43,242 bases of DNA, taken from a bacterium (lineage in GTDB: Bacteria; Pseudomonadota; Alphaproteobacteria; Acetobacterales; Acetobacteraceae). The stretch lies in assembly GCA_026224825.1 (NCBI GenBank), contig JAMFRO010000086.1, positions 1-43,242 of the forward strand, in the 5' to 3' direction. A program made the position numbers and the translations under genes. The stretch's first letter is position 1, and each line of letters begins with the position of its first letter. Below are positions 1 to 7,361 of the stretch, piece after piece. The notes beneath the pieces are model-generated. The model did no database searches. It had not been told where the DNA came from and was given only the letters and a program-made list of their open reading frames with translations.

Positions 1-19
1 GGGCTCTGCCCTGGACCCG

Positions 20-46
20 CCAAGGGCCGAAAGGCCCTTGGATCCC
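20..46. repeat. 27-base palindromic intergenic repeat, copy 1
   Basis: A self-complementary block built on AAGGGCC-GAAA-GGCCCTT followed by GGATCCC. An identical 27-base copy lies at 5019-5045. In both places it is followed by a related G-rich tract with more hairpins, so the two belong to one family of G+C-rich intergenic elements. Mechanism of spread is unknown. Confidence 0.85.
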
Positions 47-49
47 ACC

Positions 50-123
50 CGGGTCTTGGAAAGGGATGCCCTCGAGATCACGTAGTTGGATAGCCCGTGC
101 AGGGCATCCCTTTCCAAGACCCG
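50..123. repeat. Perfect 23-base inverted repeat with 28-base spacer
   Basis: The left arm at 50-72 and the right arm at 101-123 are exact reverse complements, separated by 28 bases. The structure sits inside the intergenic mosaic upstream of hisG, between the 27-base palindrome and the G-rich hairpins. The second element copy near 5.0 kb lacks it, so it may be an insertion into the repeat. It could fold into a very stable hairpin in RNA. Confidence 0.85.
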
Positions 124-135
124 AAGTTATGGGGT

Positions 136-187
136 CTGGGGCCTGCGGCCCCAGCGGGGTCAGGGGCGGAGCCCCAGCTTTTTTTCG
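136..187 (+). terminator. Two G+C-rich hairpins, second followed by T-run
   Basis: CTGGGGCC-TGC-GGCCCCAG (136-154) is a perfect 8-pair hairpin. GGGGC-GGA-GCCCC (163-175) follows and is succeeded by AGC and a run of seven T, which resembles an intrinsic terminator. It would end transcription entering from the left, before hisG. Both hairpins also belong to the intergenic repeat family seen near 5.1 kb. Confidence 0.5.
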
Positions 188-236
188 TGCCCCCCCTGCC
201 CTAGCCACTCAAAGTGCCGGGTGGTAAGCGCGGGGC

Positions 237-884
237 ATGTCGTTGGTTATTGCTTTGCCCAAGGGGCGTATTTTGGATGAGGCTGGGCCGTTGCTTGGTC
301 GCGCTGGGATTTTTCCTGAGGCGGATTATGCTGATGAGTCGTCTCGGCGGCTGCGGTTTCCGACCAACCATCCCGATGTGGATGTTATTCGGGTGCGGTC
401 GTTCGATGTTGCTACGTTTGTGGCTTTTGGGGCGGCGCAGATCGGCATTTGCGGTGGTGATGTGCTGGCGGAGTTTGATTATCCGGAGGTTTATGCGCCG
501 CTTGATCTGGGCATCGGCAAATGCCGGATTTCGGTGGCGGAACCTCGGGATGAGGCTGGGAGCACGGATTTCGCGCGGACCTCCTGCCTGCGGGTTGCAA
601 GTAAATACCCTAATCTGGCCAAGAAGCATTTCGCCGCCAAGGGTGTGCAGGCGGAGATTGTGGCGCTGAATGGCTCGATGGAGCTGGCGCCTGGCCTGGG
701 TCTGTCGCGGGTTATTGTGGATCTGGTGCAGACCGGCAGCACGTTGAAGGCCAACGGGCTTGTGGAAACCGATGTGATTGCGCAAGTATCTTCCAGGCTC
801 ATCGTCAACCGCATCGCGCTGAAAACGCGGCCGGATGAGATTGGCGCCTGGATCGATGCATTCCGGAAGGCGCTGACGCCATGA
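237..884 (+). CDS. hisG: ATP phosphoribosyltransferase, short form (HisG-S)
   Basis: This enzyme catalyses the first step of histidine biosynthesis, joining ATP and PRPP to give phosphoribosyl-ATP. The 215-residue product starts with the family signature MSLVIALPKGR and contains the PRPP-binding segment DLVQTGSTLKANGL near residues 161-174. It lacks the C-terminal allosteric domain of the ~300-residue long form. Short HisG normally needs the HisZ partner for activity and feedback control; hisZ is not in this window. The stop overlaps the hisD start by four bases (ATGA), so the two are translationally coupled. Confidence 0.96.
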   Translation: MSLVIALPKGRILDEAGPLLGRAGIFPEADYADESSRRLRFPTNHPDVDVIRVRSFDVATFVAFGAAQIGICGGDVLAEFDYPEVYAPLDLGIGKCRISVAEPRDEAGSTDFARTSCLRVASKYPNLAKKHFAAKGVQAEIVALNGSMELAPGLGLSRVIVDLVQTGSTLKANGLVETDVIAQVSSRLIVNRIALKTRPDEIGAWIDAFRKALTP

Positions 885-2173
885 GGCTGCTGAGCACGAA
901 ACAGGCGAATTTCGAGCCTGAATTCGCCAAATTGATGGACCGGGCGCTTACCGCCCCGCAGATCCAGGGTACTGTGGCCGAGATTATCGCCAGCGTGCGC
1001 CGCGAAGGCGATGACGCGCTGCTCGACTACACCATACGCTTCGACCGGCATGACCTAGGCCATGCCGGTGCCATGCGGGTGACTGCGGATGAGATTAAAC
1101 AAGCCGTGGCCGCGACGCCGAAGAAACAGCGCGAGGCGCTTGCGCTGGCGGCCAAGCGCATCGAGTCCTTCCACCGGCTGCAGATGCCGCGCGATATCGA
1201 ATCCACCGATGATCTGGGCGCTGTCACCGGCCTGCGCTGGGGCCCGCTGGATGCTGCCGGGCTGTATGTGCCGGGCGGCAAGGCGGCTTATCCGTCATCG
1301 GTGCTGATGAACGCCATCCCCGCCCGCGTAGCAGGGGTTCGCCGTGTGGTGATGACCGTGCCGACGCCGGATGGTGTGCTGAACAATCTGGTGCTCACCG
1401 CCGCTTATCAGGCCGGGGTGTCGGAGATTTACCGCATAGGCGGGGCGCAGGCGATTGCCGCCATGGCCTATGGCACCCAGACCATCCGCGCGGTGGACCG
1501 CATCGTCGGCCCGGGCAATGCCTATGTGGCGGAGGCCAAGCGCCAGGTGTTCGGCAAGGTGGGGATTGATAGCATTGCCGGCCCCTCGGAAGTGCTGATC
1601 CTGGCCGATGAAGATAACGACCCGGTGCATATCGCCTTGGACCTGCTGGCCCAGGCCGAGCATGACGAGGATGCGCAATCCATCCTCATCACCACCAGCG
1701 GCACGCTGGCGGGGGCTGTGGAAAGTGCCGTGAGCGCGGCGCTGCAGGGCCTGCCGCGCGCGCAGATCGCCAAGGTGAGCTGGGCCCGGCATGGCGCCAT
1801 TATTCTGGTGCAGAACTGGGACGAGGGCGAGATTCTGGCCAACCGCATCGCCGCCGAGCATGTGCAGTTGATGGTCGCCGACCCGTATCTGCTGTTTCCC
1901 AAAATCCGCCATGCCGGGGCGATTTTCCTGGGCAAATCCACGCCCGAGGCGATTGGCGATTACGTCGCCGGCCCCAACCATGTGCTTCCCACCTCCGGCA
2001 CGGCGCGGTTTGCCTCGGGGCTCTCGGTGTACGACTTCCTCAAACGCACCACCTATGTCTCGTTGCCGCCGGCCGCTCTTGAGGCGCTTGGCCCGGTTGC
2101 GGTAACTTTGGCCGAGGCCGAGGGGCTGACCGCCCATGCCAGCTCCGTGGCGGTGCGGCTAAAACGCGATTAA
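881..2173 (+). CDS. hisD: Histidinol dehydrogenase (HisD)
   Basis: HisD is the Zn-dependent enzyme that performs the last two steps of histidine synthesis, oxidising L-histidinol to L-histidine with two NAD. The 430 residues match the usual length. Recognisable segments are YVPGGKAAYPSSVLMN, VDRIVGPGN, DSIAGPSEVLILAD, AEHDEDAQ, AEHVQLM and NHVLPTSGTARFASGLSV, which include the metal and histidinol binding residues. The start ATG overlaps the hisG stop. After the stop there are 166 bases with a very strong hairpin before infA. Confidence 0.97.
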   Translation: MRLLSTKQANFEPEFAKLMDRALTAPQIQGTVAEIIASVRREGDDALLDYTIRFDRHDLGHAGAMRVTADEIKQAVAATPKKQREALALAAKRIESFHRLQMPRDIESTDDLGAVTGLRWGPLDAAGLYVPGGKAAYPSSVLMNAIPARVAGVRRVVMTVPTPDGVLNNLVLTAAYQAGVSEIYRIGGAQAIAAMAYGTQTIRAVDRIVGPGNAYVAEAKRQVFGKVGIDSIAGPSEVLILADEDNDPVHIALDLLAQAEHDEDAQSILITTSGTLAGAVESAVSAALQGLPRAQIAKVSWARHGAIILVQNWDEGEILANRIAAEHVQLMVADPYLLFPKIRHAGAIFLGKSTPEAIGDYVAGPNHVLPTSGTARFASGLSVYDFLKRTTYVSLPPAALEALGPVAVTLAEAEGLTAHASSVAVRLKRD

Positions 2174-2253
2174 CACGGCGCGCAAGGGCGGGTTGCAGGG
2201 TAAAATCTTGACCCGAGACCATTCCGGGCTCATGTGAGCGCCTGAGGTGCGAT

Positions 2254-2292
2254 CGTTAGGAAGGGGAGCTGCTTTTGCTCCCCTTCCTAACG
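2254..2292. other. Perfect 16-pair hairpin upstream of infA
   Basis: CGTTAGGAAGGGGAGC (2254-2269) pairs perfectly with GCTCCCCTTCCTAACG (2277-2292) around the loop TGCTTTT. There is no T-run after the stem, so it does not look like an ordinary intrinsic terminator. It ends about 47 bases before the infA start and would lie in the infA leader or at the end of the his transcript. It may stabilise RNA, act as a processing site, or be a protein-binding site. Confidence 0.8.
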
Positions 2293-2339
2293 TGAATCGC
2301 TCCTCAAAGATTGGTTTCCCAATTTGTCTGGAGTTTTGT

Positions 2340-2558
2340 TTGTCCAAGGAAGATATGATCGAGTTCAGCGGCCAGGTAACTGAGCTGCTGCCCAATGCGA
2401 TGTTCAAAGTGAAGCTCGATAATGAGCATGTGATTCTGGCCCATACCAGCGGCAAGATGCGCAAGAACCGCATCCGCGTGCTGGCCGGCGACCGGGTGAA
2501 TGTCGAGATGACCCCCTATGATCTGAGCAAGGGCCGCATTACATTCCGCTTCAAGTAA
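2340..2558 (+). CDS. infA: Translation initiation factor IF-1
   Basis: IF-1 is a small S1/OB-fold protein that binds the ribosomal A site during initiation. The start is a TTG at 2340, preceded by GGAG at 2330-2333 with six bases between. This gives (M)[14 protein letters not shown]... and exactly 72 residues, the family length. Diagnostic segments are [31 protein letters not shown] and [19 protein letters not shown] reading frame extending further upstream would run into the hairpin and has no family support. It appears to head infA-maf-RNase-yacG. Confidence 0.96.
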   Translation: MSKEDMIEFSGQVTELLPNAMFKVKLDNEHVILAHTSGKMRKNRIRVLAGDRVNVEMTPYDLSKGRITFRFK

Positions 2559-2559
2559 A

Positions 2560-2575
2560 GCCGACATCCGTCGGC
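2560..2575 (+). other. Small hairpin after infA
   Basis: GCCGAC-ATCC-GTCGGC directly follows the infA stop. It lies over the region where maf translation must begin, so it could affect maf initiation. No T-run follows. Confidence 0.45.
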
Positions 2576-2587
2576 GGGTCGGTTCAA

Positions 2588-3151
2588 GTAGTATTAGCCT
2601 CCGCCAGCCCGCGCCGGCTGGCTTTGCTGCGGCAGATCGGCATCGAGCCTGCCCGCGTTTTTGCACCCAACATCGATGAAACGCCGCGCGCCGATGAGGC
2701 GCCGCGGGTGTATGCGCTGCGCATGGCACTCGCCAAACTCACCCCGGATGACTCTGCCCCAGATAACGCAGCCTATGTGATCGCCGCCGATACGGTGGTG
2801 AGCGCCGGGCGGCGGATTTTGCATAAAACCGCGACTCCAGCCGAGGCCGAGGCTTATTTGCGCCTGCTGGCGGGCCGCCGCCACAAGGTTTTCACCGGTG
2901 TTGCCGTGCGCGCCCCGGATGGGCGGGTGGCCAGCCGCGTGGTGGCCTCGGTGATCGGGTTTGCCCGGCTGGATGACGGACAGATCCGTGATTACCTGGC
3001 CAGCGGCGAATGGGAGGGCAAGGCCGGGGGCTATGCCATCCAGGGCCGCGCCGCCGCCTTCGTCGATTTTTGCGCCGGCTCCTACTCCGCCGTGGTCGGG
3101 CTGCCGTTGCACGAAACATCTTCGCTCCTGCGCGGGCTGGGCTGGCGGTGA
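2588..3151 (+). CDS. maf: Maf-like nucleotide pyrophosphatase (start unclear)
   Basis: Maf proteins hydrolyse non-canonical or ordinary nucleoside triphosphates (dTTP/UTP or m7GTP classes) and influence septum formation. The N-terminal signature VVLASASPRRLALLRQIGI is encoded at 2588-2644, followed by VIAADTVVSAGRRILHKT (catalytic Asp in AADTVV), GRRHKVFTGVAVRAPDG and EWEGKAGGYAIQG. No ATG, GTG or TTG lies in frame between the upstream stop at 2519 and the signature; the first usual start (TTG 2624) would delete the essential SASPRR loop. A rare start such as ATT at 2543, or a sequence error, is likely. The stop overlaps the next start (GTGA). Confidence 0.85.
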   Translation, partial: VVLASASPRRLALLRQIGIEPARVFAPNIDETPRADEAPRVYALRMALAKLTPDDSAPDNAAYVIAADTVVSAGRRILHKTATPAEAEAYLRLLAGRRHKVFTGVAVRAPDGRVASRVVASVIGFARLDDGQIRDYLASGEWEGKAGGYAIQGRAAAFVDFCAGSYSAVVGLPLHETSSLLRGLGWR

Positions 3152-3999
3152 TTGCCGTCTCCCGCCGTGGCGAGAGGGTGCGGATCGCCCTGCTGCGCGG
3201 CGATATTCTGGCCGAATTTTACGCATGGAACCTCTCCGCACCCGATGGCGTGGGGGATTTTTACACCGGCCGCGTGGATGCGGTGATGCCGGGGCTGGCG
3301 GGGCGGTTTGTTGCTCTCGGCGCTGATATGTCCGGCTTTCTGCCGGACAGTGCTGGCGGCAAAACCCTCACCATCGGCGATTATGCCAGCTTCCGGGTTA
3401 CCCGTGCCGCGCAAGGCGATAAGGGGCCAAGGCTGGCGCTGGTGGCGGAACCCTGCGGCGAGGCACCGGGGCTGTTACGGCGCGGGGCCGGCCCCTTGCG
3501 CGAGCTGGCGGCGCGGCTGCCGGGTGAGGACATCGCCATCGATGATTACGCGCTGATGGCCGAGCTGCGGCCCGATCTGGAGGGGCGCATGAAATACAGC
3601 GCCCAGGCCTTTGATGCCGTGCTGGAGGACGAAGTCGCCGCGCTGGCCGAGCCCATCGCCGCTCTGCCGCACGGTGGGCGGCTGCACATTTCCCCCACCC
3701 CCGCCGCCACGCTGCTGGATGTGGACGCAGGTGCCGCCAGCAATATGCCGCCCCTCGCCTTCAATACCGAAGTGATCCCAGAGATTTGCCGGCAGATCCT
3801 GCTCCGCAATCTCTCCGGCGGCATTCTCATTGACTTCGCCGGGCTAAAACCCGCCGCGCGGGCAAAACTTGGCGAGCCTTTGCGGGCAGCTTTGAAAAGC
3901 GACCCGCTGGCCCCCGATTTTCTGGGCTTTTCGCATCTCGGCCTGGCCGAACTCACCCGCCGGCGCATCCGCCCGCCCCTGCATGAGCTGTTCCCATGA
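3148..3999 (+). CDS. Compact RNase E/G-family protein
   Basis: This resembles the catalytic core of RNase E/G, endoribonucleases of RNA processing. The GTG start overlaps the maf stop and gives 283 residues, against about 490 for RNase G. An S1-like segment ([29 protein letters not shown], about 38-66) is followed by a core with LLDVDAG (Asp191, Asp193) and GGILIDF (Asp229), aligning by eye with the two metal-binding aspartates of E. coli RNase E, then [10 protein letters not shown]. The Zn-link cysteines and large 5'-sensor insert are absent. It ends with an ATGA overlap to yacG, implying co-translation. Confidence 0.8.
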   Translation: MIAVSRRGERVRIALLRGDILAEFYAWNLSAPDGVGDFYTGRVDAVMPGLAGRFVALGADMSGFLPDSAGGKTLTIGDYASFRVTRAAQGDKGPRLALVAEPCGEAPGLLRRGAGPLRELAARLPGEDIAIDDYALMAELRPDLEGRMKYSAQAFDAVLEDEVAALAEPIAALPHGGRLHISPTPAATLLDVDAGAASNMPPLAFNTEVIPEICRQILLRNLSGGILIDFAGLKPAARAKLGEPLRAALKSDPLAPDFLGFSHLGLAELTRRRIRPPLHELFP

Positions 4000-4145
4000 A
4001 ATGCCCCATTTGTAACCGCCCCGCCGCGCCCGAACACAAACCCTTCTGCTCCGAACGCTGCGCCGAGGTGGATCTGGGCCGCTGGCTGACCGATAACTAC
4101 CGGATTCCACAGGAGCCGGAGCCTGAGGACGAGCCCGAACTGTAA
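3996..4145 (+). CDS. yacG: DNA gyrase inhibitor / zinc-binding protein YacG
   Basis: A 49-residue product with the YacG zinc finger: CPIC at residues 3-6 and CSERC at 18-22, followed by [13 protein letters not shown] and an acidic tail. In E. coli YacG binds GyrB and inhibits gyrase. The ATG overlaps the stop of the RNase E/G-like gene by four bases. A weak hairpin (CGCCC-AACC-GGGCG, 4147-4160) follows the stop. Confidence 0.93.
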   Translation: MKCPICNRPAAPEHKPFCSERCAEVDLGRWLTDNYRIPQEPEPEDEPEL

Positions 4146-4320
4146 CCGCCCAACCGGGCGCATGTTACAATTTATTACGAACAATTTCAATCTATTAAAT
4201 CACCGTGACGCCCTTGCGCCTGGGCACCGCAGGGCGTAATGCGCAAGAGCCAGCACGGCTGATTACGTTCTGGTAATGTGAACCAAAACAACCAAACGCC
4301 ACCACACAGGAAGAAACCAG

Positions 4321-4554
4321 ATGATCCGCCGTATCATTTTGACCGCCGTCACCACCATCGCTTTGGCCGCTCCGGCCCTGGCCCAGACCACCCCGGCGAC
4401 CCCGGCCAAGCCCGCCGTCACCGCGCCGGTCAAGCCCGCCGTGACCAAGACCACAGCCAAGACCACCGCGACCAAGACGGTCAAGCCGACCGTGCACAAA
4501 GTCTCGCACAAGACCCCGGTCAAGCCGGCCGCCGTCAAGAAAACCGCAGCCTGA
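4321..4554 (+). CDS. Small exported Lys/Ala/Thr/Pro-rich protein, acid-shock-like
   Basis: The 77-residue protein begins with a signal peptide (MIRRIILTAVTTIALAAPALA-Q, cleavage after residue 21). The mature part is almost only Thr, Lys, Ala, Pro and Val with KPAV/KTTA/KPTV-type repeats, so it is highly basic and probably disordered in the periplasm. The pattern resembles enterobacterial Asr (acid shock) proteins, but low-complexity composition prevents a firm family call. AGGAAG lies nine bases upstream of the ATG. The upstream 175 bases are A+T-rich with a bulged hairpin (4207-4238). A strong terminator follows. Confidence 0.75.
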   Translation: MIRRIILTAVTTIALAAPALAQTTPATPAKPAVTAPVKPAVTKTTAKTTATKTVKPTVHKVSHKTPVKPAAVKKTAA

Positions 4555-4572
4555 GCCTATCCGGCACAGACA

Positions 4573-4600
4573 AAAAAGGGGGCCTTCTGGCCCCCTTTTT
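4573..4600. terminator. Bidirectional intrinsic terminator
   Basis: A5-G5-CC / TTCT / GG-C5-T5 forms a 12-pair stem with T-tracts on both strands. It sits between two convergent genes (exported protein on plus, conserved small protein on minus) and can serve both. Confidence 0.92.
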
Positions 4601-4612
4601 CATGTCTCTGTT

Positions 4613-4927
4613 TTAGCGGCCAAACGAGCCGAACACCTGCCGGTCCTTGTTCTCACGCATCAGCATGGAAAAACTGGGTATCTTCTCAAACCCCAAACCC
4701 ATCGGACGCTCATATTCCTCGTCCATGACAATCTCCGCATAAGCGGCCGACCCAAACTTCTCCCACTTGCCCGCCGGCTTCTTCACCTCAAGCGCCACCA
4801 CAGTGGCCTTAAACACCAGCCGCACAATCGCCTCCTTCGGCGCCGATGGCTTGGTCAAACACAAAACCCCCGCCAACTCCTGCCACCCATTGGCCTTGGC
4901 CCAGCCCGTCAGTTCCTCGCGAGTCAT
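4613..4927 (-). CDS. Uncharacterised small protein
   Basis: I do not recognise the family. Starting at the ATG of MTREELTGWAKANGW the product has 104 residues; GGAG lies nine bases upstream. A GTG at 4954 would add nine residues but lies inside the terminal repeat of the neighbouring element. The protein looks soluble, with a helical N-terminus (REELTGWAKANGWQELAGVLCL), a beta-rich middle (IVRLVFKATVVALEVKKPAGKWEKF) and a C-terminus ending EKIPSFSMLMRENKDRQVFGSFGR. No signal peptide or membrane segment is visible. Codon use resembles the neighbours, so it is probably a real gene. Confidence 0.65.
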   Translation of the reverse strand: MTREELTGWAKANGWQELAGVLCLTKPSAPKEAIVRLVFKATVVALEVKKPAGKWEKFGSAAYAEIVMDEEYERPMGLGFEKIPSFSMLMRENKDRQVFGSFGR

Positions 4928-4950
4928 CTGTTCAATCTCCGGGTTAATTA

Positions 4951-5140
4951 TCACGGTTCGGTCCCCCAAGGGGCTTCGCCCCGTCGTGCGAAGCACGCCT
5001 CCAGTGTGACGACCCCCACCAAGGGCCGAAAGGCCCTTGGATCCCGAAACTTAAGGGTTTGAAAGTTACGAGGTCCAGGGGCTCGGCCCCTGGTGGGGGG
5101 GGGCGAGGGGGGCAAAGCCCCCTCGGGGACCGAACCGTGA
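4951..5140. repeat. MITE-like element with 16-base perfect terminal inverted repeats
   Basis: TCACGGTTCGGTCCCC at 4951-4966 is the exact reverse complement of 5125-5140. The 190-base interval contains the 27-base palindrome (5019-5045), a CCAGGGGC-TCG-GCCCCTGG hairpin (5075-5093) and a G-run/C-run hairpin (5105-5124), but no gene. It fills the space between the uncharacterised gene and the pgk stop codon. I see no obvious target-site duplication. It is probably non-autonomous. Confidence 0.75.
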
Positions 5141-5143
5141 CAT

Positions 5144-6349
5144 TTACCCGATGTTGGACAGGTCCTTGGACAGCGCGATGACGCCGGGGAGGATTTTGCC
5201 TTCCATCCATTCCAGGAAGGCGCCGCCGGCTGAGCTCAGGTAGGTCAGCTCGTCTTGTACGCCGGCCAGTTTCAGGGCGGAAACTGTGTCACCGCCACCA
5301 CCTACGGAGATGATTTTGCCGGCCTTGGTGGCTTTGGCGATGGCATCCGCGAGGGCGTTGGTGGAGGCGTCGAAGGGTTTGGTCTCGAAGGCGCCGAGCG
5401 GGCCGTTCCAGATGATGGTTTTGATGTGCGGCAGGCGGCGGATGAAGGCTTCGACGGTGGCGGGGCCAACGTCCAGGGCCATCATATTGGACGGAATGGC
5501 GTCCACTTTAACCACCTGGGTATGCGGGTTGGCGGCAAACACCTCGGCCACCACCAGATCCTGCGGCAGGATGATCTCGCAGCCTTTCGCGGCGGCGGTT
5601 TTCAGTATCTCACGGGCGGTATCGTGCAGGTCGCGCTCTTGCAGCGATTTGCCGACATTATGCCCCTGGGCAGCCAGGAAGGTATTGGCCATGGCGCCGC
5701 CGATGACGAGGATATCCACCTTGGCGACGAGGTTGGTCAGTAGATCGAGCTTGGTGGAGACTTTGGAGCCGGCGACGATGGCGGCGACCGGGCGGGCCGG
5801 GCGGCCGAGAGCGTTCTCCAGCGCGTGCAGCTCGGCCTGCATCAGCCTTCCGGCGAAGGCGGGCAGGTGTTTGGCCACACCTTCGGTGGAGGCATGGGCG
5901 CGGTGCGCGGCCGAGAAGGCGTCGTTGACGTAGAGGTCACCGAGCTTGGCCAGAGCGATGGAGAAATCCGGGTCGTTGGCTTCCTCGCCGGCGTGGAAGC
6001 GGGTGTTTTCCAGCACCAGCACATCGCCATTTTGCAGGGCCGCCACGGCGGCTTCGGCCACGGGGCCGATGCAATCCTCGGCAAAGCTGACCTTATGGCC
6101 AAGCACGGAGGCCAATGCCTCGGCGATGGGCTTCAGCGACAGCTCCGGCACGATTTTGCCTTGGGGACGGTCGAAATGGCTCAGCACCACCACTTTCGCG
6201 CCCTTGTCCGCCAGTTCCTTGATGGTGGGGACCAGACGTTCCAGACGGGTGGTGTCTGAAACCTGCCCACCCTGCATCGGCACGTTGAGGTCGGCACGGA
6301 GCAGCACACGCTGCCCCGCGACATTCACATCATCAAGGGTATTGCTCAC
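5144..6349 (-). CDS. pgk: Phosphoglycerate kinase
   Basis: Pgk interconverts 1,3-bisphosphoglycerate + ADP and 3-phosphoglycerate + ATP in glycolysis and the Calvin cycle. A GTG at 6349 gives 401 residues. Family segments are [56 protein letters not shown] ([16 protein letters not shown]), [11 protein letters not shown] and the C-terminal GGGDTVSAL nucleotide loop. The start overlaps the gap stop (GTGA), so it is the last gene of tkt-gap-pgk. No clear terminator hairpin of its own is seen beyond those in the adjoining repeat element. Confidence 0.97.
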   Translation of the reverse strand: MSNTLDDVNVAGQRVLLRADLNVPMQGGQVSDTTRLERLVPTIKELADKGAKVVVLSHFDRPQGKIVPELSLKPIAEALASVLGHKVSFAEDCIGPVAEAAVAALQNGDVLVLENTRFHAGEEANDPDFSIALAKLGDLYVNDAFSAAHRAHASTEGVAKHLPAFAGRLMQAELHALENALGRPARPVAAIVAGSKVSTKLDLLTNLVAKVDILVIGGAMANTFLAAQGHNVGKSLQERDLHDTAREILKTAAAKGCEIILPQDLVVAEVFAANPHTQVVKVDAIPSNMMALDVGPATVEAFIRRLPHIKTIIWNGPLGAFETKPFDASTNALADAIAKATKAGKIISVGGGGDTVSALKLAGVQDELTYLSSAGGAFLEWMEGKILPGVIALSKDLSNIG

Positions 6350-7359
6350 AGCGCACCAAAATAGGCTGCGGTGTCGGACATGCGGTTCGAGAAACCCCAT
6401 TCATTATCATACCAGCCGAGGACGCGGACCAGGCCCTTGTCCACCACCGCGGTCTGCGGGGCATCGAAGGTGCAGGAGGCGGGCTGGTGGATGAAGTCGG
6501 TGCTGACGAGCGCTTCCGTGGAATAGTCGAGAATGCCTTTGAGCTCGCCCTCGGATGCTGCCTTCACGGCGGCGTTGACCTCTTCCTTGGTCGCCTGCTT
6601 CTTCAGCACGACGTCGAGGGAGATCAGCGACACATCCGGGGTGGGGACGCGGATGGAGGTGCCATCCAACTTGCCGGCCAGCTCCGGCAGCACCAGGCCC
6701 ACGGCCTTGGCCGCACCGGTGGAGGTCGGGATCATGGAGAGGGCGGCGGCACGGGCGCGGTGGCGGTCCTTGTGCAGCGTGTCCACGGTCTTCTGGTCGC
6801 CGGTGTAGCTATGGATGGTGACCATATAGCCGCGCTCGATGCCGAAGGCCTCGTGCAGCACTTTCGCCACGGGGGCGAGGCAGTTGGTGGTGCAGGAGGC
6901 GTTGGAGATGACCTCCATCTCCTTGGTCAGAATCTTGTGGTTCACGCCGAACACGATGGTCGCATCCACGCCATCAGCCGGGGCGGAGACCACGACCTTG
7001 CGCGCACCGGCGGTGAGCAAAGCGGCGGCGGAGGCGCGGGTGGTGAACAGGCCGGTGCATTCCAAAGCGACATCGATGCCGGCGAGCGGCAGCTTGGCCG
7101 GGTCGCGCTCGGCAACCACCTTGATGGGCGCATAGGTGCGGCCGCCATTGGTGATGATCAGGCTGTCACCATCGACCACGACGGTGCCGGGGAAGCGGCC
7201 ATGCACGGAATCGTAGCGCAGCAGATGCGCATTGTCCTCGACCGAGCCCAGATCGTTGATCAGCACCGGCACCACATCGGTACGGCCGCTCTCGATAAGG
7301 GCGCGAAGGACCAGGCGGCCGATGCGGCCGAACCCGTTGATAGCGATTTTAACAGCCAC
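6346..7359 (-). CDS. gap: Glyceraldehyde-3-phosphate dehydrogenase
   Basis: GAPDH oxidises glyceraldehyde-3-phosphate to 1,3-bisphosphoglycerate with NAD(P). The 337 residues begin [15 protein letters not shown] (Rossmann motif) from a GTG start with GAGGAA upstream. The catalytic Cys156 lies in [12 protein letters not shown], and the C-terminus has [12 protein letters not shown]. The [23 protein letters not shown] segment is the type common in alphaproteobacteria. Two bases separate it from the tkt stop, and it overlaps pgk by four. Confidence 0.97.
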   Translation of the reverse strand: MAVKIAINGFGRIGRLVLRALIESGRTDVVPVLINDLGSVEDNAHLLRYDSVHGRFPGTVVVDGDSLIITNGGRTYAPIKVVAERDPAKLPLAGIDVALECTGLFTTRASAAALLTAGARKVVVSAPADGVDATIVFGVNHKILTKEMEVISNASCTTNCLAPVAKVLHEAFGIERGYMVTIHSYTGDQKTVDTLHKDRHRARAAALSMIPTSTGAAKAVGLVLPELAGKLDGTSIRVPTPDVSLISLDVVLKKQATKEEVNAAVKAASEGELKGILDYSTEALVSTDFIHQPASCTFDAPQTAVVDKGLVRVLGWYDNEWGFSNRMSDTAAYFGAL

Positions 7360-7361
7360 GC

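Noticed and set aside
2254..2292. Hairpin as an intrinsic terminator of hisGD
   Set aside because: The stem is strong but no T-run follows on either strand; termination is possible but not supported.
5255..5743. Plus-strand frames opposite pgk and gap
   Set aside because: Gly/Asp-rich antisense translations with no supporting signals.
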